64,000 bases of DNA from Phaeospirillum sp. (GTDB lineage Bacteria; Pseudomonadota; Alphaproteobacteria; Rhodospirillales; Magnetospirillaceae). Shown one piece after another: positions 53,122 through 61,840 of the stretch; positions within the stretch are counted from its first letter, which is position 1; the number at the start of each line of letters is the position of its first letter. The stretch covers positions 154,059 through 218,058 of the forward strand of contig JAUSFB010000068.1 in assembly GCA_030651575.1 (NCBI GenBank), given 5' to 3'. Below the pieces are notes generated by a model, which saw only the letters and a list, made by a program, of their open reading frames with translations, had not been told where the DNA came from and made no database searches. Both the position numbers and the translations under genes were made by a program.

Positions 53122-54482
53122 AGGACGCCCGCCTGCTCATCGTCGATGATGAGCCGCATTACCGCCAATTGCTGAGTGAGCGCCTGAGCCGGCGCGGCTG
53201 GGCCACCTTTACCGCCGCCAGCGCCCACGAGGCGCTGAATATCGCCGAGACCGTCGGGGTCGACGTCGCCCTGATCGATATCATGATGGCGGGGATGGAT
53301 GGGCTGGCCCTGTTCGAGCAACTTCGCCAGATGGACCCGGTGATCGAGGGCATCATCCTGACCGGGCACGCCAATGTGGATACCGCCATCAAGGCCATGA
53401 AGCTGGGGGCGTTCGACTACCTGTCCAAGCCCTACAAACTGAGCGAGTTGGAGATCGTGGTCGATCGGGCGTTCGAGCGGCGTCAGCTCAACCACCGCTG
53501 CGCCGGCCTCGTCGCCCAGGTGGAGCATCTGAAAGGCCGCAGCGGCGACCGCATGGTGGGCGAAAGCCCGGCATGGCTCCAGACCATCAATATGGCGCGC
53601 AAGGCGGCGGTCCAGGATGTCCCGGTGCTGGTGACGGGAGACAGCGGCTCGGGCAAGGAGGGGATCGCCGCCGCCATTCATCACTGGAGCCAGCGGACCG
53701 CCAATGTCTTCGTGCCGCTCAATTGCGGGGCGCTGCCCGACAATCTGCTGGAGAGCGAGCTGTTCGGCCATCGCCGGGGCGCCTTTACCGGCGCGGTCGG
53801 CGACAAGGAAGGCCTGTTCCAGGTGGCGTCCAGCGGCACTCTCTTCCTGGACGAAATCGGCGAATTGCAACCGTCGGGCCAGGCCAAGCTGCTGCGGGTG
53901 ATGGAAACCGGCGAGTTCCGCCCGCTGGGCCAGACCGCGCTGCGTCGGACCGAAACGCGGGTGATCGCCGCTACCAACCGGGACCTCATGGCCGAGGTCA
54001 AGGCGGGCCGCTTCCGCGAGGATCTCTATTACCGCCTCAACGTCCTGAGCATCCGGGTGCCGCCGCTGCGCGAGCGGCGTTCTGACATTCCACTGCTGAT
54101 TGCCCATCTGATGGCCCGCAGCAAGGCCGAGATCCGCGACATCGAACCGGCGGCCATGGCGCGGCTGGTGGAGTATTCCTGGCCCGGCAATGTGCGTGAG
54201 CTGCGCAACATCGTCGAGCGGATGCTGATGCTGGTGGAAGGCCCGCGCATTACCGAAAGTCTGGTCGGTTCGCTGATCTCCGAGCCCAAGGACCGGACGC
54301 GCGGCAGCCACTCGCCCCGCTTTGACCACATGATGAGCCTGGACGAGATGGACCGCGCCTATGTGCGCTGGGTGCTGGCCCAGTGCGACGGCAATATCAG
54401 CACGGCGGCGCGCAAGTTGAAGATCTCGCGCTCGACCCTCTATCGCTATGTGGAGGAGGGCGAGGGCAAGGCGTCCGCCTAG
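53118..54482 (+). CDS. NtrC-type sigma-54-dependent response regulator
   Basis: The 454-residue protein has a receiver domain (phosphoacceptor Asp54 in ALIDIMMAG, Lys in YLSKPYK) and an AAA+ domain with Walker A GDSGSGKEGI, the sigma-54 contact loop GAFTGA, Walker B GTLFLDEIGE and arginine-finger region RFREDLYYRLN. A Fis-type HTH lies at the C terminus (NISTAARKLKISRSTLYRYV). It is coupled to the kinase by the ATGA overlap. It is the obvious activator of the four nearby sigma-54 promoters. Confidence 0.95.
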   Translation: MKDARLLIVDDEPHYRQLLSERLSRRGWATFTAASAHEALNIAETVGVDVALIDIMMAGMDGLALFEQLRQMDPVIEGIILTGHANVDTAIKAMKLGAFDYLSKPYKLSELEIVVDRAFERRQLNHRCAGLVAQVEHLKGRSGDRMVGESPAWLQTINMARKAAVQDVPVLVTGDSGSGKEGIAAAIHHWSQRTANVFVPLNCGALPDNLLESELFGHRRGAFTGAVGDKEGLFQVASSGTLFLDEIGELQPSGQAKLLRVMETGEFRPLGQTALRRTETRVIAATNRDLMAEVKAGRFREDLYYRLNVLSIRVPPLRERRSDIPLLIAHLMARSKAEIRDIEPAAMARLVEYSWPGNVRELRNIVERMLMLVEGPRITESLVGSLISEPKDRTRGSHSPRFDHMMSLDEMDRAYVRWVLAQCDGNISTAARKLKISRSTLYRYVEEGEGKASA

Positions 54483-54657
54483 AGGCCATCAAAACCAGTT
54501 CACTTCCCGGCCCCGACGTCATAAACATCTTCGTGGCGGACCGATGCGGAGTCTTTTGTGAAGATTCCGTGTCGGTTCGTTTGCGCCATGGAATGGACGG
54601 GCAACCCCCTTTAGTCTGCGGCCGAATTCGCGTCGGTATGAATCAAGGGAGCCTGTC

Positions 54658-57018
54658 ATGGAATTTTTTCGTCGGTTGACATTTCTGGTCTGCGCTCCCG
54701 CTTTTGACAATGACGATCTGGAAGGCGTGCGAGTTCAGCAGATCATCACCGAGGTCGAGCGCCTTGGCTTCGAGGTGGTCCGGGCGCGGCGGATCGAGGA
54801 CGCGGAAATCGCCGTCCAGACCGACGCCGCCATCGGCTGCGTCCTGGTGGACTGGGGCAAGGGCGGTCACGGCAGCGAAGCCACCGCCCTGATCAACCTG
54901 ATGCGCCGGCGCGGGTTGGAGATGCCTATCGTCATCTTGATGCGCGGCGAGCGGTTCGAGGATATCTCGGTCGAGGTTCTCGACTATATCGACGGCTACG
55001 TCTTCCTGGCCGAGGAAACCCCCGAGTTCATCGCCAAGAATCTGGTCAGCCGGCTGAAGCAGTTCGCCGACACGCTGAAGACCCCGTTTTTCGGCGCCCT
55101 GGTGGATTATGCCGAAGAGGGCAACCAGCTGTGGACCTGCCCCGGCCATAACGGCGGCATCTTCTATAACCGCAGCCCCATCGGACGGATTTTCGTCGAG
55201 CATCTGGGCGAGGCGGTGTTCCGCGACGATCTCGACAATTCGGTGCTGGAGCTGGGCGACCTGCTGATCCATGAAGGCCCCGCTCTACAGGCGCAAAAGG
55301 AAGCCGCCGTCATCTTCGGGGCGGAAAAGACCTATTTCGTCCTCAACGGAACCTCGGCTTCCAACAAGATCGTGCTGTCGGCCCTGGTGGCCGAGGACGA
55401 TCTTGTTCTGTTCGACCGCAACAATCACAAGGCGGCCCATCACGGCGCCCTGCTGCTGGGCGGCGGTATTCCGATCTTTCTGGAGACCGACCGTAACGCC
55501 CAGGGGCTGATCGGTCCCATTTATTCGGAGGCCTTCGACGAGGACGCCATCCGTCAGAAGATCCGCGACAATCCCCTGGTGAAGGATCTCGAGGCCTGGA
55601 AGCGCAAGCGCCCGTTCCGCGTCGCGGTGATCGAGCAGTGCACCTATGACGGCACCATCTACAACGCCGAGATGATCTTGGAGCGGATCGGGCATCTTTG
55701 CGATTATATCTTGTTCGACGAGGCCTGGGCCGGCTTCATGAAGTTCCACCCGTTGTTCCGCAAATGCTATGGCATGGGGCTGAAAAATCTGGGCGACGAC
55801 GCGCCCGGCATCATTTCTACCCAATCCACCCATAAGCAGATGGCCGGCTTCTCCCAGGCCTCGCAGATTCATATCCGCGACCGCCACATCAAGGGCCAAA
55901 GCCGCCGGATCGAGCATCGCCGCTTCAACGAAACCTTCATGCTGCACGCCTCGACCTCGCCCTTTTACCCGTTATTCGCGTCGCTGGACGTGGGCGCGCA
56001 GATGATGCGGGGGCGCTCGGGCGAGGTGCTGTGGGAGGACACCGTCCATCTCGGCATCGAACTGCGCAAGAAAATTCGGGCGATCAAGCGGGAGTTCACC
56101 GAGAAGGAAAAGGACTCGACGCGGCACTGGTTCTTCGAGCCTTTCGTTCCCGACCGGGTCGCCTTGCGTTCGGATAAGGACGAGGATCTGGCCACGGATA
56201 TGGCGTGGGAGGATCTGCCCACCGACGTCCTCGCCGCCGATCCGCGCTATTGGGAATTCACCCCCGGCGCCCAGTGGCATGGGTTCAAGCACGCCACCCA
56301 GCGTGGCTACGCCATGACCGACCCCAACAAGCTGACCCTGCTGACCCCCGGCTTCGACCGCCGGACCGGAGCCTATGCCGAATACGGCATTCCGGCCCCC
56401 GTCGTGGCCCAGTATCTGCGCGAGAACCGGGTGGTCCCGGAAAAGAACGATCTGAACTCGCTGTTGTTCCTGCTGACCCCCGGCGTCGAGTCGAGCAAGG
56501 CGGGGACGCTGCTCAGTACCCTGGTCGCCTTCAAGCGCCGCCATGACGAGAACGCCTTGCTTGAGGACGCCATCCCCGAATTCGTCCAGCGCCGGCCCCA
56601 GCGTTATCGCGGTCAGCGTATCCAGGATTTGTGCGCCGACATGCACGCCTTTTTCCGTGGCGTCAATGTCAGCGCCCTGCAACGGGCTCAGTTCGCCCCG
56701 GAACACCGTCCCGAGATGGTGATGCGGCCCAGTGACGCGGTGCGGATGCTGACCCGCAACCAGGTGGATTACCTGCCGATCGATCAGGTCGACGGCCGTA
56801 TCGCCACGACCCTATGGGTGGTCTATCCCCCCGGCATCGCCACCATTATTCCCGGCGAGCGGCTGTGCGAACGGGCCAAGCCCATGCTGGATTATCTCAA
56901 GATGTTCGAGCGGAGCGCCAACCTGTTCCCCGGCTTTGAAGCCGAAATTCAGGGCCTCTACCGCGAGATCGAGCCCAATGGCTCGATCCGTTTCTACACC
57001 TATGTCGCCAAGGAGTAG
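54658..57018 (+). CDS. Orn/Lys/Arg decarboxylase, class I (biodegradative type)
   Basis: The 786-residue enzyme has an N-terminal response-regulator-like wing domain, the PLP-binding domain with STHKQMAGFSQASQIH (Lys forms the Schiff base), WTCPGHNGGIFY, and the C-terminal domain typical of AdiA/SpeF/CadA. The decarboxylation consumes a proton and makes a polyamine. Arginine, ornithine or lysine cannot be told apart by eye. It is slightly longer than the E. coli enzymes. No antiporter gene is adjacent, so a pure acid-resistance role is not evident. The ATG at 54658 is 176 bases after the regulator gene; no promoter was recognised. Confidence 0.9.
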   Translation: MEFFRRLTFLVCAPAFDNDDLEGVRVQQIITEVERLGFEVVRARRIEDAEIAVQTDAAIGCVLVDWGKGGHGSEATALINLMRRRGLEMPIVILMRGERFEDISVEVLDYIDGYVFLAEETPEFIAKNLVSRLKQFADTLKTPFFGALVDYAEEGNQLWTCPGHNGGIFYNRSPIGRIFVEHLGEAVFRDDLDNSVLELGDLLIHEGPALQAQKEAAVIFGAEKTYFVLNGTSASNKIVLSALVAEDDLVLFDRNNHKAAHHGALLLGGGIPIFLETDRNAQGLIGPIYSEAFDEDAIRQKIRDNPLVKDLEAWKRKRPFRVAVIEQCTYDGTIYNAEMILERIGHLCDYILFDEAWAGFMKFHPLFRKCYGMGLKNLGDDAPGIISTQSTHKQMAGFSQASQIHIRDRHIKGQSRRIEHRRFNETFMLHASTSPFYPLFASLDVGAQMMRGRSGEVLWEDTVHLGIELRKKIRAIKREFTEKEKDSTRHWFFEPFVPDRVALRSDKDEDLATDMAWEDLPTDVLAADPRYWEFTPGAQWHGFKHATQRGYAMTDPNKLTLLTPGFDRRTGAYAEYGIPAPVVAQYLRENRVVPEKNDLNSLLFLLTPGVESSKAGTLLSTLVAFKRRHDENALLEDAIPEFVQRRPQRYRGQRIQDLCADMHAFFRGVNVSALQRAQFAPEHRPEMVMRPSDAVRMLTRNQVDYLPIDQVDGRIATTLWVVYPPGIATIIPGERLCERAKPMLDYLKMFERSANLFPGFEAEIQGLYREIEPNGSIRFYTYVAKE

Positions 57019-57030
57019 GCCTGGGGACGG

Positions 57031-57657
57031 TTACCGCGATCCGGCGCAGGTGTCCGCCTTGTCTTGGGTCAATCCGCCGAGGCTGTCGGCTAGGGCCAGG
57101 GCCAGTTGCCCGGCGCCGACCGCCAAGGCCGCCGCGGCTGCCTCGGGGGTGCGGCCGGGCAGGGCGATGGTGAAATTGGCGCGGCAGACCACGGGAGCGC
57201 CCCGGGGCAGCCGCCGCGCGGTCCACGAGCCCTCCACCTGGGCGGTCTTGCCCGGGATCGCCTCGAATCGTTCGATCCTGAGGGCCAGCCGGTACTGTGG
57301 CGCCGAGGCTTCGACCGGCACGGGCACGCGGTAGACATCCGCCGCCCAGAGGGTGCGCCATAAGGTATCGGTGACGATCTGGCGGATTTCGTCGGGCAGC
57401 GCCGCCGCCCAGCGGTCATTTTCCCGGACGTCGAGCTGTCCGGACTCGCCCGTCAGCACCATTTCCTCGCGGTTCAGCCGTTCGGGCAGGGCGATGGGCA
57501 GGATTTCCACCAGCATCCTGGCCCGGCCGGAAGCCTGTTGCTCCGCCGGCAGGCTGAGAGCGTGGTAGCGCGGCGGCGGCGATGTTCCGCAACCGCTCAG
57601 GACCAGCGTGGCCGCCAGGATGATCCCCAGCTTGCCGCGGGACTTCGGGTGGTTCAT
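57031..57657 (-). CDS. pqiC: PqiC/ABC-type transport auxiliary lipoprotein (DUF330)
   Basis: The 208-residue lipoprotein has a lipobox (LVLSGC, Cys at 23) and PPPRYHALSL, the family start. IQIVTDTLWRTL-like and SWTARRLPRGAPVV regions follow (read here as EIRQIVTDTLWRTLWAADVY). It is the outer-membrane partner of the PqiAB lipid-transport bridge. It overlaps pqiB by four bases. Confidence 0.88.
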   Translation of the reverse strand: MNHPKSRGKLGIILAATLVLSGCGTSPPPRYHALSLPAEQQASGRARMLVEILPIALPERLNREEMVLTGESGQLDVRENDRWAAALPDEIRQIVTDTLWRTLWAADVYRVPVPVEASAPQYRLALRIERFEAIPGKTAQVEGSWTARRLPRGAPVVCRANFTIALPGRTPEAAAAALAVGAGQLALALADSLGGLTQDKADTCAGSR

Positions 57658-59273
57658 GGCTCGCTTCCCTTTTTGCCGCGCACCAGGGATTCCGGATGCC
57701 GGGTCAGGCTGTCGGTCAGCGCCTTCAGCGAACGGGTGGCCTCGGTCAGGCCGCGCAAGGCCTGACGGGTGTCTTGCTGCAACGGGGCGTCGGCGGTCAG
57801 CGAGGTCTGGGTCGCCTCCATGGTCCGGCGCATCTCGCGCAGGCTGTCGTGGATCTCGGGCAGAACCTCGGCATTGGTGCGGACCATGACGCCGTCCAGG
57901 CGTTTCAGGCTGGTTTCGAGACCGGTCAGAACCCGATGAACATCGGCACCCAGGGTGTCGAACGGAATCTTGTCCAGCTTGCGCAGGATGGCTTGCACCT
58001 GTTGCTGCAATTCCTGCAGGTCGCTGGGCACCGTGGGGAGTTCCAGAGGCTCGGCCCTGGTGTCGAAACGGACCGGTGGAGCCTCGGGATGGAAGTCGAT
58101 GGCGACGAAAAGCTGGCCGGTCAGCAGGCTGCCAGTCCGCAATTGCGCCCGCAATCCCCGTTGCACCAGATCGGCGAGGCGGGACACCCGATGGGCGCGG
58201 TCACTGGCTTGGGCGCTGGAATTCAGGGGCGCCAGCCGGTCGGGGTAGATATCCAGCGTCACCGGGACGGAAAAATCATCGGCGGAAACGTCGAAGCGCA
58301 GGCCGATGGCGCGCACCTGGCCGATTTCGACCCCCCGGAAATCCACTGGACTTCCCACCGACAGGCCGCGAACCGATTGGTGAATGCGCAGGACCACGGT
58401 TTCCGGGGTGCCGTCCGGATGCTTCATCGCCTGATTATGATTGGCGGCCAGTTGGAAGGTGGTGCCGTTGGCGGCGGCGATCGCTTCCGAGCCGGTCGGC
58501 GGTTCGAAGGCGATGCCGCCCATCAGGATCGTGGCCAGGGATTGGGTTTCCAGGCGGACTCCCGAGGAATCAAGCCGCAGATCGACGCCGCTGGCGTGCC
58601 AGAAGCGGCTGTCGGCGGTGACGAATTTGTCATAGGGCGATTTGACGAAGATGCCGAGCGCGATGCGCTGGCCATCGGGCTCCAGGGCGAAGCTTTCCAC
58701 ATGGCCGACCTGGATGCGGCGAAAGAATACCGGTGAGCGCACATCCAGCGAGCCGATATCCTCGGCCAGCAGGCGAAAGCGATGGCCGGGGATGTCGGAC
58801 GCCACGGCCGGCGGATCGTCCAGGCCGATGAAGTCGTCGCGCCTCGCCTCGGACTTGCCGCCATCGACACCGATATAGGGACCGGACAGCAACGTGCCCA
58901 GGCCGGAAAAACCCGACCCGGCGAAGCGCGGCCGAACCACCCAGAAGCGGCTGTCATCGACGGCGAAGTACTGCGCTTCCTTGACAAGCTCCACTGTCGC
59001 CACCACGCGCGAGTGGTCGGGCGCCAGTCTGACCTGAGTCACGTCGCCGATTTCCACGTCCTTGAACTTGACCTTGGTTTTGCCGGGCTCGATCCCCTCC
59101 GCCGAGGAAAAGCTGACCGTGATGGTCGGCCCCCTCTGCCTCAGGGTCTGAACCACCAGGGTCAGGCCGATCAGGGTCGCCACGACCGGCACCGCCCAGA
59201 CCACCGATGGTCGCCAGCGCCGGGTCGGCTCGATGATCGGGTCTGGCGGCGGCTGGGGCGTCAGGTCAGTCAT
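57654..59273 (-). CDS. pqiB: PqiB/MlaD-repeat intermembrane transport protein
   Basis: The 539-residue protein has an N-terminal TM segment (WAVPVVATLIGLTLVVQTL) and three MlaD/MCE domains (first near GPTITVSFSSAEGIEPGKTKVKF, second near IPGHRFRLLAEDIGSLDVRSPV, third near VVLRIHQSVRGLSVGSPVDFRG). A C-terminal coiled coil follows. It forms a periplasm-spanning tube for lipids, as PqiB and YebT do. It overlaps pqiA1 by eight bases. Confidence 0.92.
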   Translation of the reverse strand: MTDLTPQPPPDPIIEPTRRWRPSVVWAVPVVATLIGLTLVVQTLRQRGPTITVSFSSAEGIEPGKTKVKFKDVEIGDVTQVRLAPDHSRVVATVELVKEAQYFAVDDSRFWVVRPRFAGSGFSGLGTLLSGPYIGVDGGKSEARRDDFIGLDDPPAVASDIPGHRFRLLAEDIGSLDVRSPVFFRRIQVGHVESFALEPDGQRIALGIFVKSPYDKFVTADSRFWHASGVDLRLDSSGVRLETQSLATILMGGIAFEPPTGSEAIAAANGTTFQLAANHNQAMKHPDGTPETVVLRIHQSVRGLSVGSPVDFRGVEIGQVRAIGLRFDVSADDFSVPVTLDIYPDRLAPLNSSAQASDRAHRVSRLADLVQRGLRAQLRTGSLLTGQLFVAIDFHPEAPPVRFDTRAEPLELPTVPSDLQELQQQVQAILRKLDKIPFDTLGADVHRVLTGLETSLKRLDGVMVRTNAEVLPEIHDSLREMRRTMEATQTSLTADAPLQQDTRQALRGLTEATRSLKALTDSLTRHPESLVRGKKGSEP

Positions 59274-59886
59274 GCAGTTCCTCTTGCCGATCCCAGATCA
59301 GGCGTGGATCAAAGCTTCGCGAGGCCAGAATGGTCAGCACCACCACGGCGCCAAAGGCAGCGGCTCCGGCTCCGGCCTCGATGAGCGCGACGCCGCGAAA
59401 GTGCACCAACCCCGTCATCAGCGCCACCACGAAGATATCCAGCATCGACCATCGGCCAATCATTTCGATGATGCGGAACAGGTTCGCCCGTTGATGCAGG
59501 TGACGTCCCCAATGAAAATGCACGGACAGGGTCAGCAGGGTGATGGTTCCCAGTTTCAGCATGGGCACCAGGATGCTGACAAAGAAAATAAGCGTCGCTA
59601 GCCCCCAGGAGCCGGATGTCCAGAAATAGACGATCCCGCTTAGAATGGTGTCCTTCTTGACCCCAAGCAGCGATGACGTCTGCATCACCGGCAACAGGTT
59701 GGCAGGGATGTACAAAATGGTGGCGGCGATCAGATAGGCCGTGGTCCAGGACAGGCTTTCGGCTTTGCGGCTACGCAGCCTGCCACCGCAGCGCGGGCAT
59801 GACGGAACGGTCCGGGCAGAGACCAGACTGCAATGGCGGCAAGCCACCAGACCGGCCCGCCGCGCCGTTATCACCGGGGCGGTCAT
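59266..59886 (-). CDS. pqiA: PqiA-family membrane protein, second half-type unit
   Basis: The 206-residue protein has a zinc-ribbon start (CRHCSLVSARTVPSCPRCGG) and four TM helices (PVMQTSSLLGVKKDTILSGIVYFWTSGSWGLATLIFF). It matches one of the two repeats of full PqiA. A second unit is encoded upstream as a separate gene, so PqiA is split in two chains. The ATG at 59886 overlaps the stop of that gene (ATGA). Confidence 0.88.
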   Translation of the reverse strand: MTAPVITARRAGLVACRHCSLVSARTVPSCPRCGGRLRSRKAESLSWTTAYLIAATILYIPANLLPVMQTSSLLGVKKDTILSGIVYFWTSGSWGLATLIFFVSILVPMLKLGTITLLTLSVHFHWGRHLHQRANLFRIIEMIGRWSMLDIFVVALMTGLVHFRGVALIEAGAGAAAFGAVVVLTILASRSFDPRLIWDRQEELHD

Positions 59887-60482
59887 GGCTTTTTCTCGTC
59901 GGGCTCGCCCCAAAACGGGCGCGGATCGAATGAGACGATGACCACCTGCAGGACGGTCAGGACGGCGAAGGCCCACAAGGCCGGCCCCGGCAGCAATTGG
60001 GCCGAATGCGACAGCTTTACCAGGGACACCACGACCCCCAACATGAACACCTCGACCATCCCCCAGGGCCGCAAAGCCTGGACCAGGCGCCAGAGGCGGG
60101 CGGAAGGGCCGGCCCGCGACGACAGCAGCAAGGCAAGCAGGGCCAGTAATTCCACCAGGGGAAACAGCAAGGTGGTAAACAGCACCAACATGGCCACCAA
60201 CTGACGCCCCTCGCGCCACAGGGTCAGGATGCTGCCGAACAAGGTGGTGCTGTTGTGCTGACCTTGCACGCCCAGGTCGACGATAGGAAACAGATTGGCG
60301 ATCAGGAACACCACCAAGGCGCCCAGCAGCAAGGGTGCCATGTCCTGGGGAGACAGGCGGCTGCGGCGGTACAGCACGGCGCCGCAACGGATGCAGCGGG
60401 CCTTGGTTCCGCGCCGTATGGGGCCGCGGCGGTGCAGGGCGTCGCATTCCGGGCAGGCGACCAGACTGACGATGGTGGAAAT
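59883..60482 (-). CDS. pqiA: PqiA-family membrane protein, first half-type unit, with non-standard start
   Basis: Reading back from the TM region, the frame contains a full zinc ribbon (CPEC then CIRC) that belongs to the family but has no ATG, GTG or TTG in front of it. The first codons after the hemA stop (TAG) are ATT TCC ACC ATC, in the same frame as hemA. The start is therefore probably ATT 60482 or ATC 60473; the first ordinary start, GTG 60377, would delete the ribbon. Four TM helices and LRPWGMVEVFMLGVVVSLVKL follow. The length with the ribbon (199 aa) matches its partner at 59886. The SD-like GGCGGAG lies at the end of hemA. Confidence 0.75.
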   Translation of the reverse strand: MSTIVSLVACPECDALHRRGPIRRGTKARCIRCGAVLYRRSRLSPQDMAPLLLGALVVFLIANLFPIVDLGVQGQHNSTTLFGSILTLWREGRQLVAMLVLFTTLLFPLVELLALLALLLSSRAGPSARLWRLVQALRPWGMVEVFMLGVVVSLVKLSHSAQLLPGPALWAFAVLTVLQVVIVSFDPRPFWGEPDEKKP

Positions 60483-61721
60483 CTACTCCGCCGCCTTGAC
60501 CGTCTTGGGATGGTGGATCTTGTGGAGATCCAGCTGTTCCCACACGGTGGAAAAGGCGGTCACCAGATGGTCCATCATGGCGTCGTCGTGCAGCGGCGTC
60601 GGCGTGATGCGCAGGCGCTCGGTCCCGATCGGCACGGTCGGGAAGTTGATCGGCTGGACGTAGATGCCGTGATCGCGCAACAGCAGGTCGCTGGCCTGCT
60701 TGCACAGGGCGGCGTTGCCCACCATCACCGGGACGATGTGGCTGACCGAGGGCATTACCGGAATGCCCTTTTCCATCAGCAGGCGCTTGCAGGTGGCGGC
60801 GCGTTCCTGATGCCTGTCGCGCATCTCGGGATGGGCGCGCAGGAAACGGATGCTGGCCAGCGCGGCGGCGGCGCCGGCCGGCGGCATGGAGGACGAGAAG
60901 ATGAATCCGGGGCCAAAGCTGCGCACGTAGTCAATGCAAGACGCGCTGCCGGCGATATAGCCGCCGACCACGCCGATGGCCTTGGCCAGGGTGCCCTGGA
61001 TGATGGTGATGCGGTCGCGCACGCCGTCGCGCTCCGCCACGCCCGACCCCTCGGCGCCGTACATGCCGACGGCATGGACTTCATCCAGATAGGTCATGGC
61101 GTTGTGGGCCTCGGCCACGTCGCACAATTCGGCCAGCGGGGCGATGTCGCCATCCATGGAGTAGACCGACTCGAAGGCCACCAGCTTTGGCGTTTCCTTG
61201 GGGTAGGCCGACAGCAGCTGGTCGAGATTCTCCGGGTCGTTGTGACGGAAAACATGCTTGGCCGAACGGCCGTGGCGGATGCCTTCGATCATGGAGTTGT
61301 GATTGAGCTCGTCGGAAAACACCACGCAGCCGGGGATGGTGGCGCCCAGGGTGGACAGCGCCGTCTGGTTGGCCACATAGCCCGAGGTGAACAGCAGCGC
61401 CGCTTCCTTGCCGTTGAACGAGGCCAGTTCCTCTTCCAGCAGCACATGGTAGTGATTGGTGCCGGAAATATTGCGGGTGCCGCCGGCGCCGGCGCCGCAA
61501 CGGTCCAGCGCCTCGTGGGCGGCGGCGATCACGTCGGGGTGCTGACCCATGCCGAGATAATCGTTGGAGCACCAGACCACCACTTCATAGGTCTTGCCGT
61601 CGCGATAGTTGGTGGCGATGGGAAAGCGGCCACGTTGGCGTTCGAGATCGGCGAACACCCGGTAGCGCCCTTCACTTTTCAACTCGGCGATGCGCTTGGT
61701 GAAGTAATGCTCGTAATCCAT
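60483..61721 (-). CDS. hemA: 5-Aminolevulinate synthase
   Basis: The 412-residue PLP enzyme of the Shemin pathway is typical of alphaproteobacteria. Visible motifs are [68 protein letters not shown], and the Schiff-base Lys in [12 protein letters not shown]. It condenses glycine and succinyl-CoA. The ribosome site GGAGGGAGG precedes the ATG. A run of pqi genes follows in the same direction with no gap, so haem synthesis and lipid transport genes appear to be in one transcript. Confidence 0.97.
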   Translation of the reverse strand: MDYEHYFTKRIAELKSEGRYRVFADLERQRGRFPIATNYRDGKTYEVVVWCSNDYLGMGQHPDVIAAAHEALDRCGAGAGGTRNISGTNHYHVLLEEELASFNGKEAALLFTSGYVANQTALSTLGATIPGCVVFSDELNHNSMIEGIRHGRSAKHVFRHNDPENLDQLLSAYPKETPKLVAFESVYSMDGDIAPLAELCDVAEAHNAMTYLDEVHAVGMYGAEGSGVAERDGVRDRITIIQGTLAKAIGVVGGYIAGSASCIDYVRSFGPGFIFSSSMPPAGAAAALASIRFLRAHPEMRDRHQERAATCKRLLMEKGIPVMPSVSHIVPVMVGNAALCKQASDLLLRDHGIYVQPINFPTVPIGTERLRITPTPLHDDAMMDHLVTAFSTVWEQLDLHKIHHPKTVKAAE

Positions 61722-61840
61722 CCGGTCCTCCCTCCGTCCCGCTCCACGGCGATCCGATTTGTGGCGATCCTAGAGGATGCAAAAGGCCGCTTGCAAGTGT
61801 ACTCGGTGTAATCCAGCGTGGGGATATTGATTGATGGGTC

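Noticed and set aside
54530..54560. Fifth sigma-54 promoter upstream of the amino-acid decarboxylase
   Set aside because: TGGCGGACCGATGCGG has the wrong spacing between the GG and GC elements and lacks TTGC.
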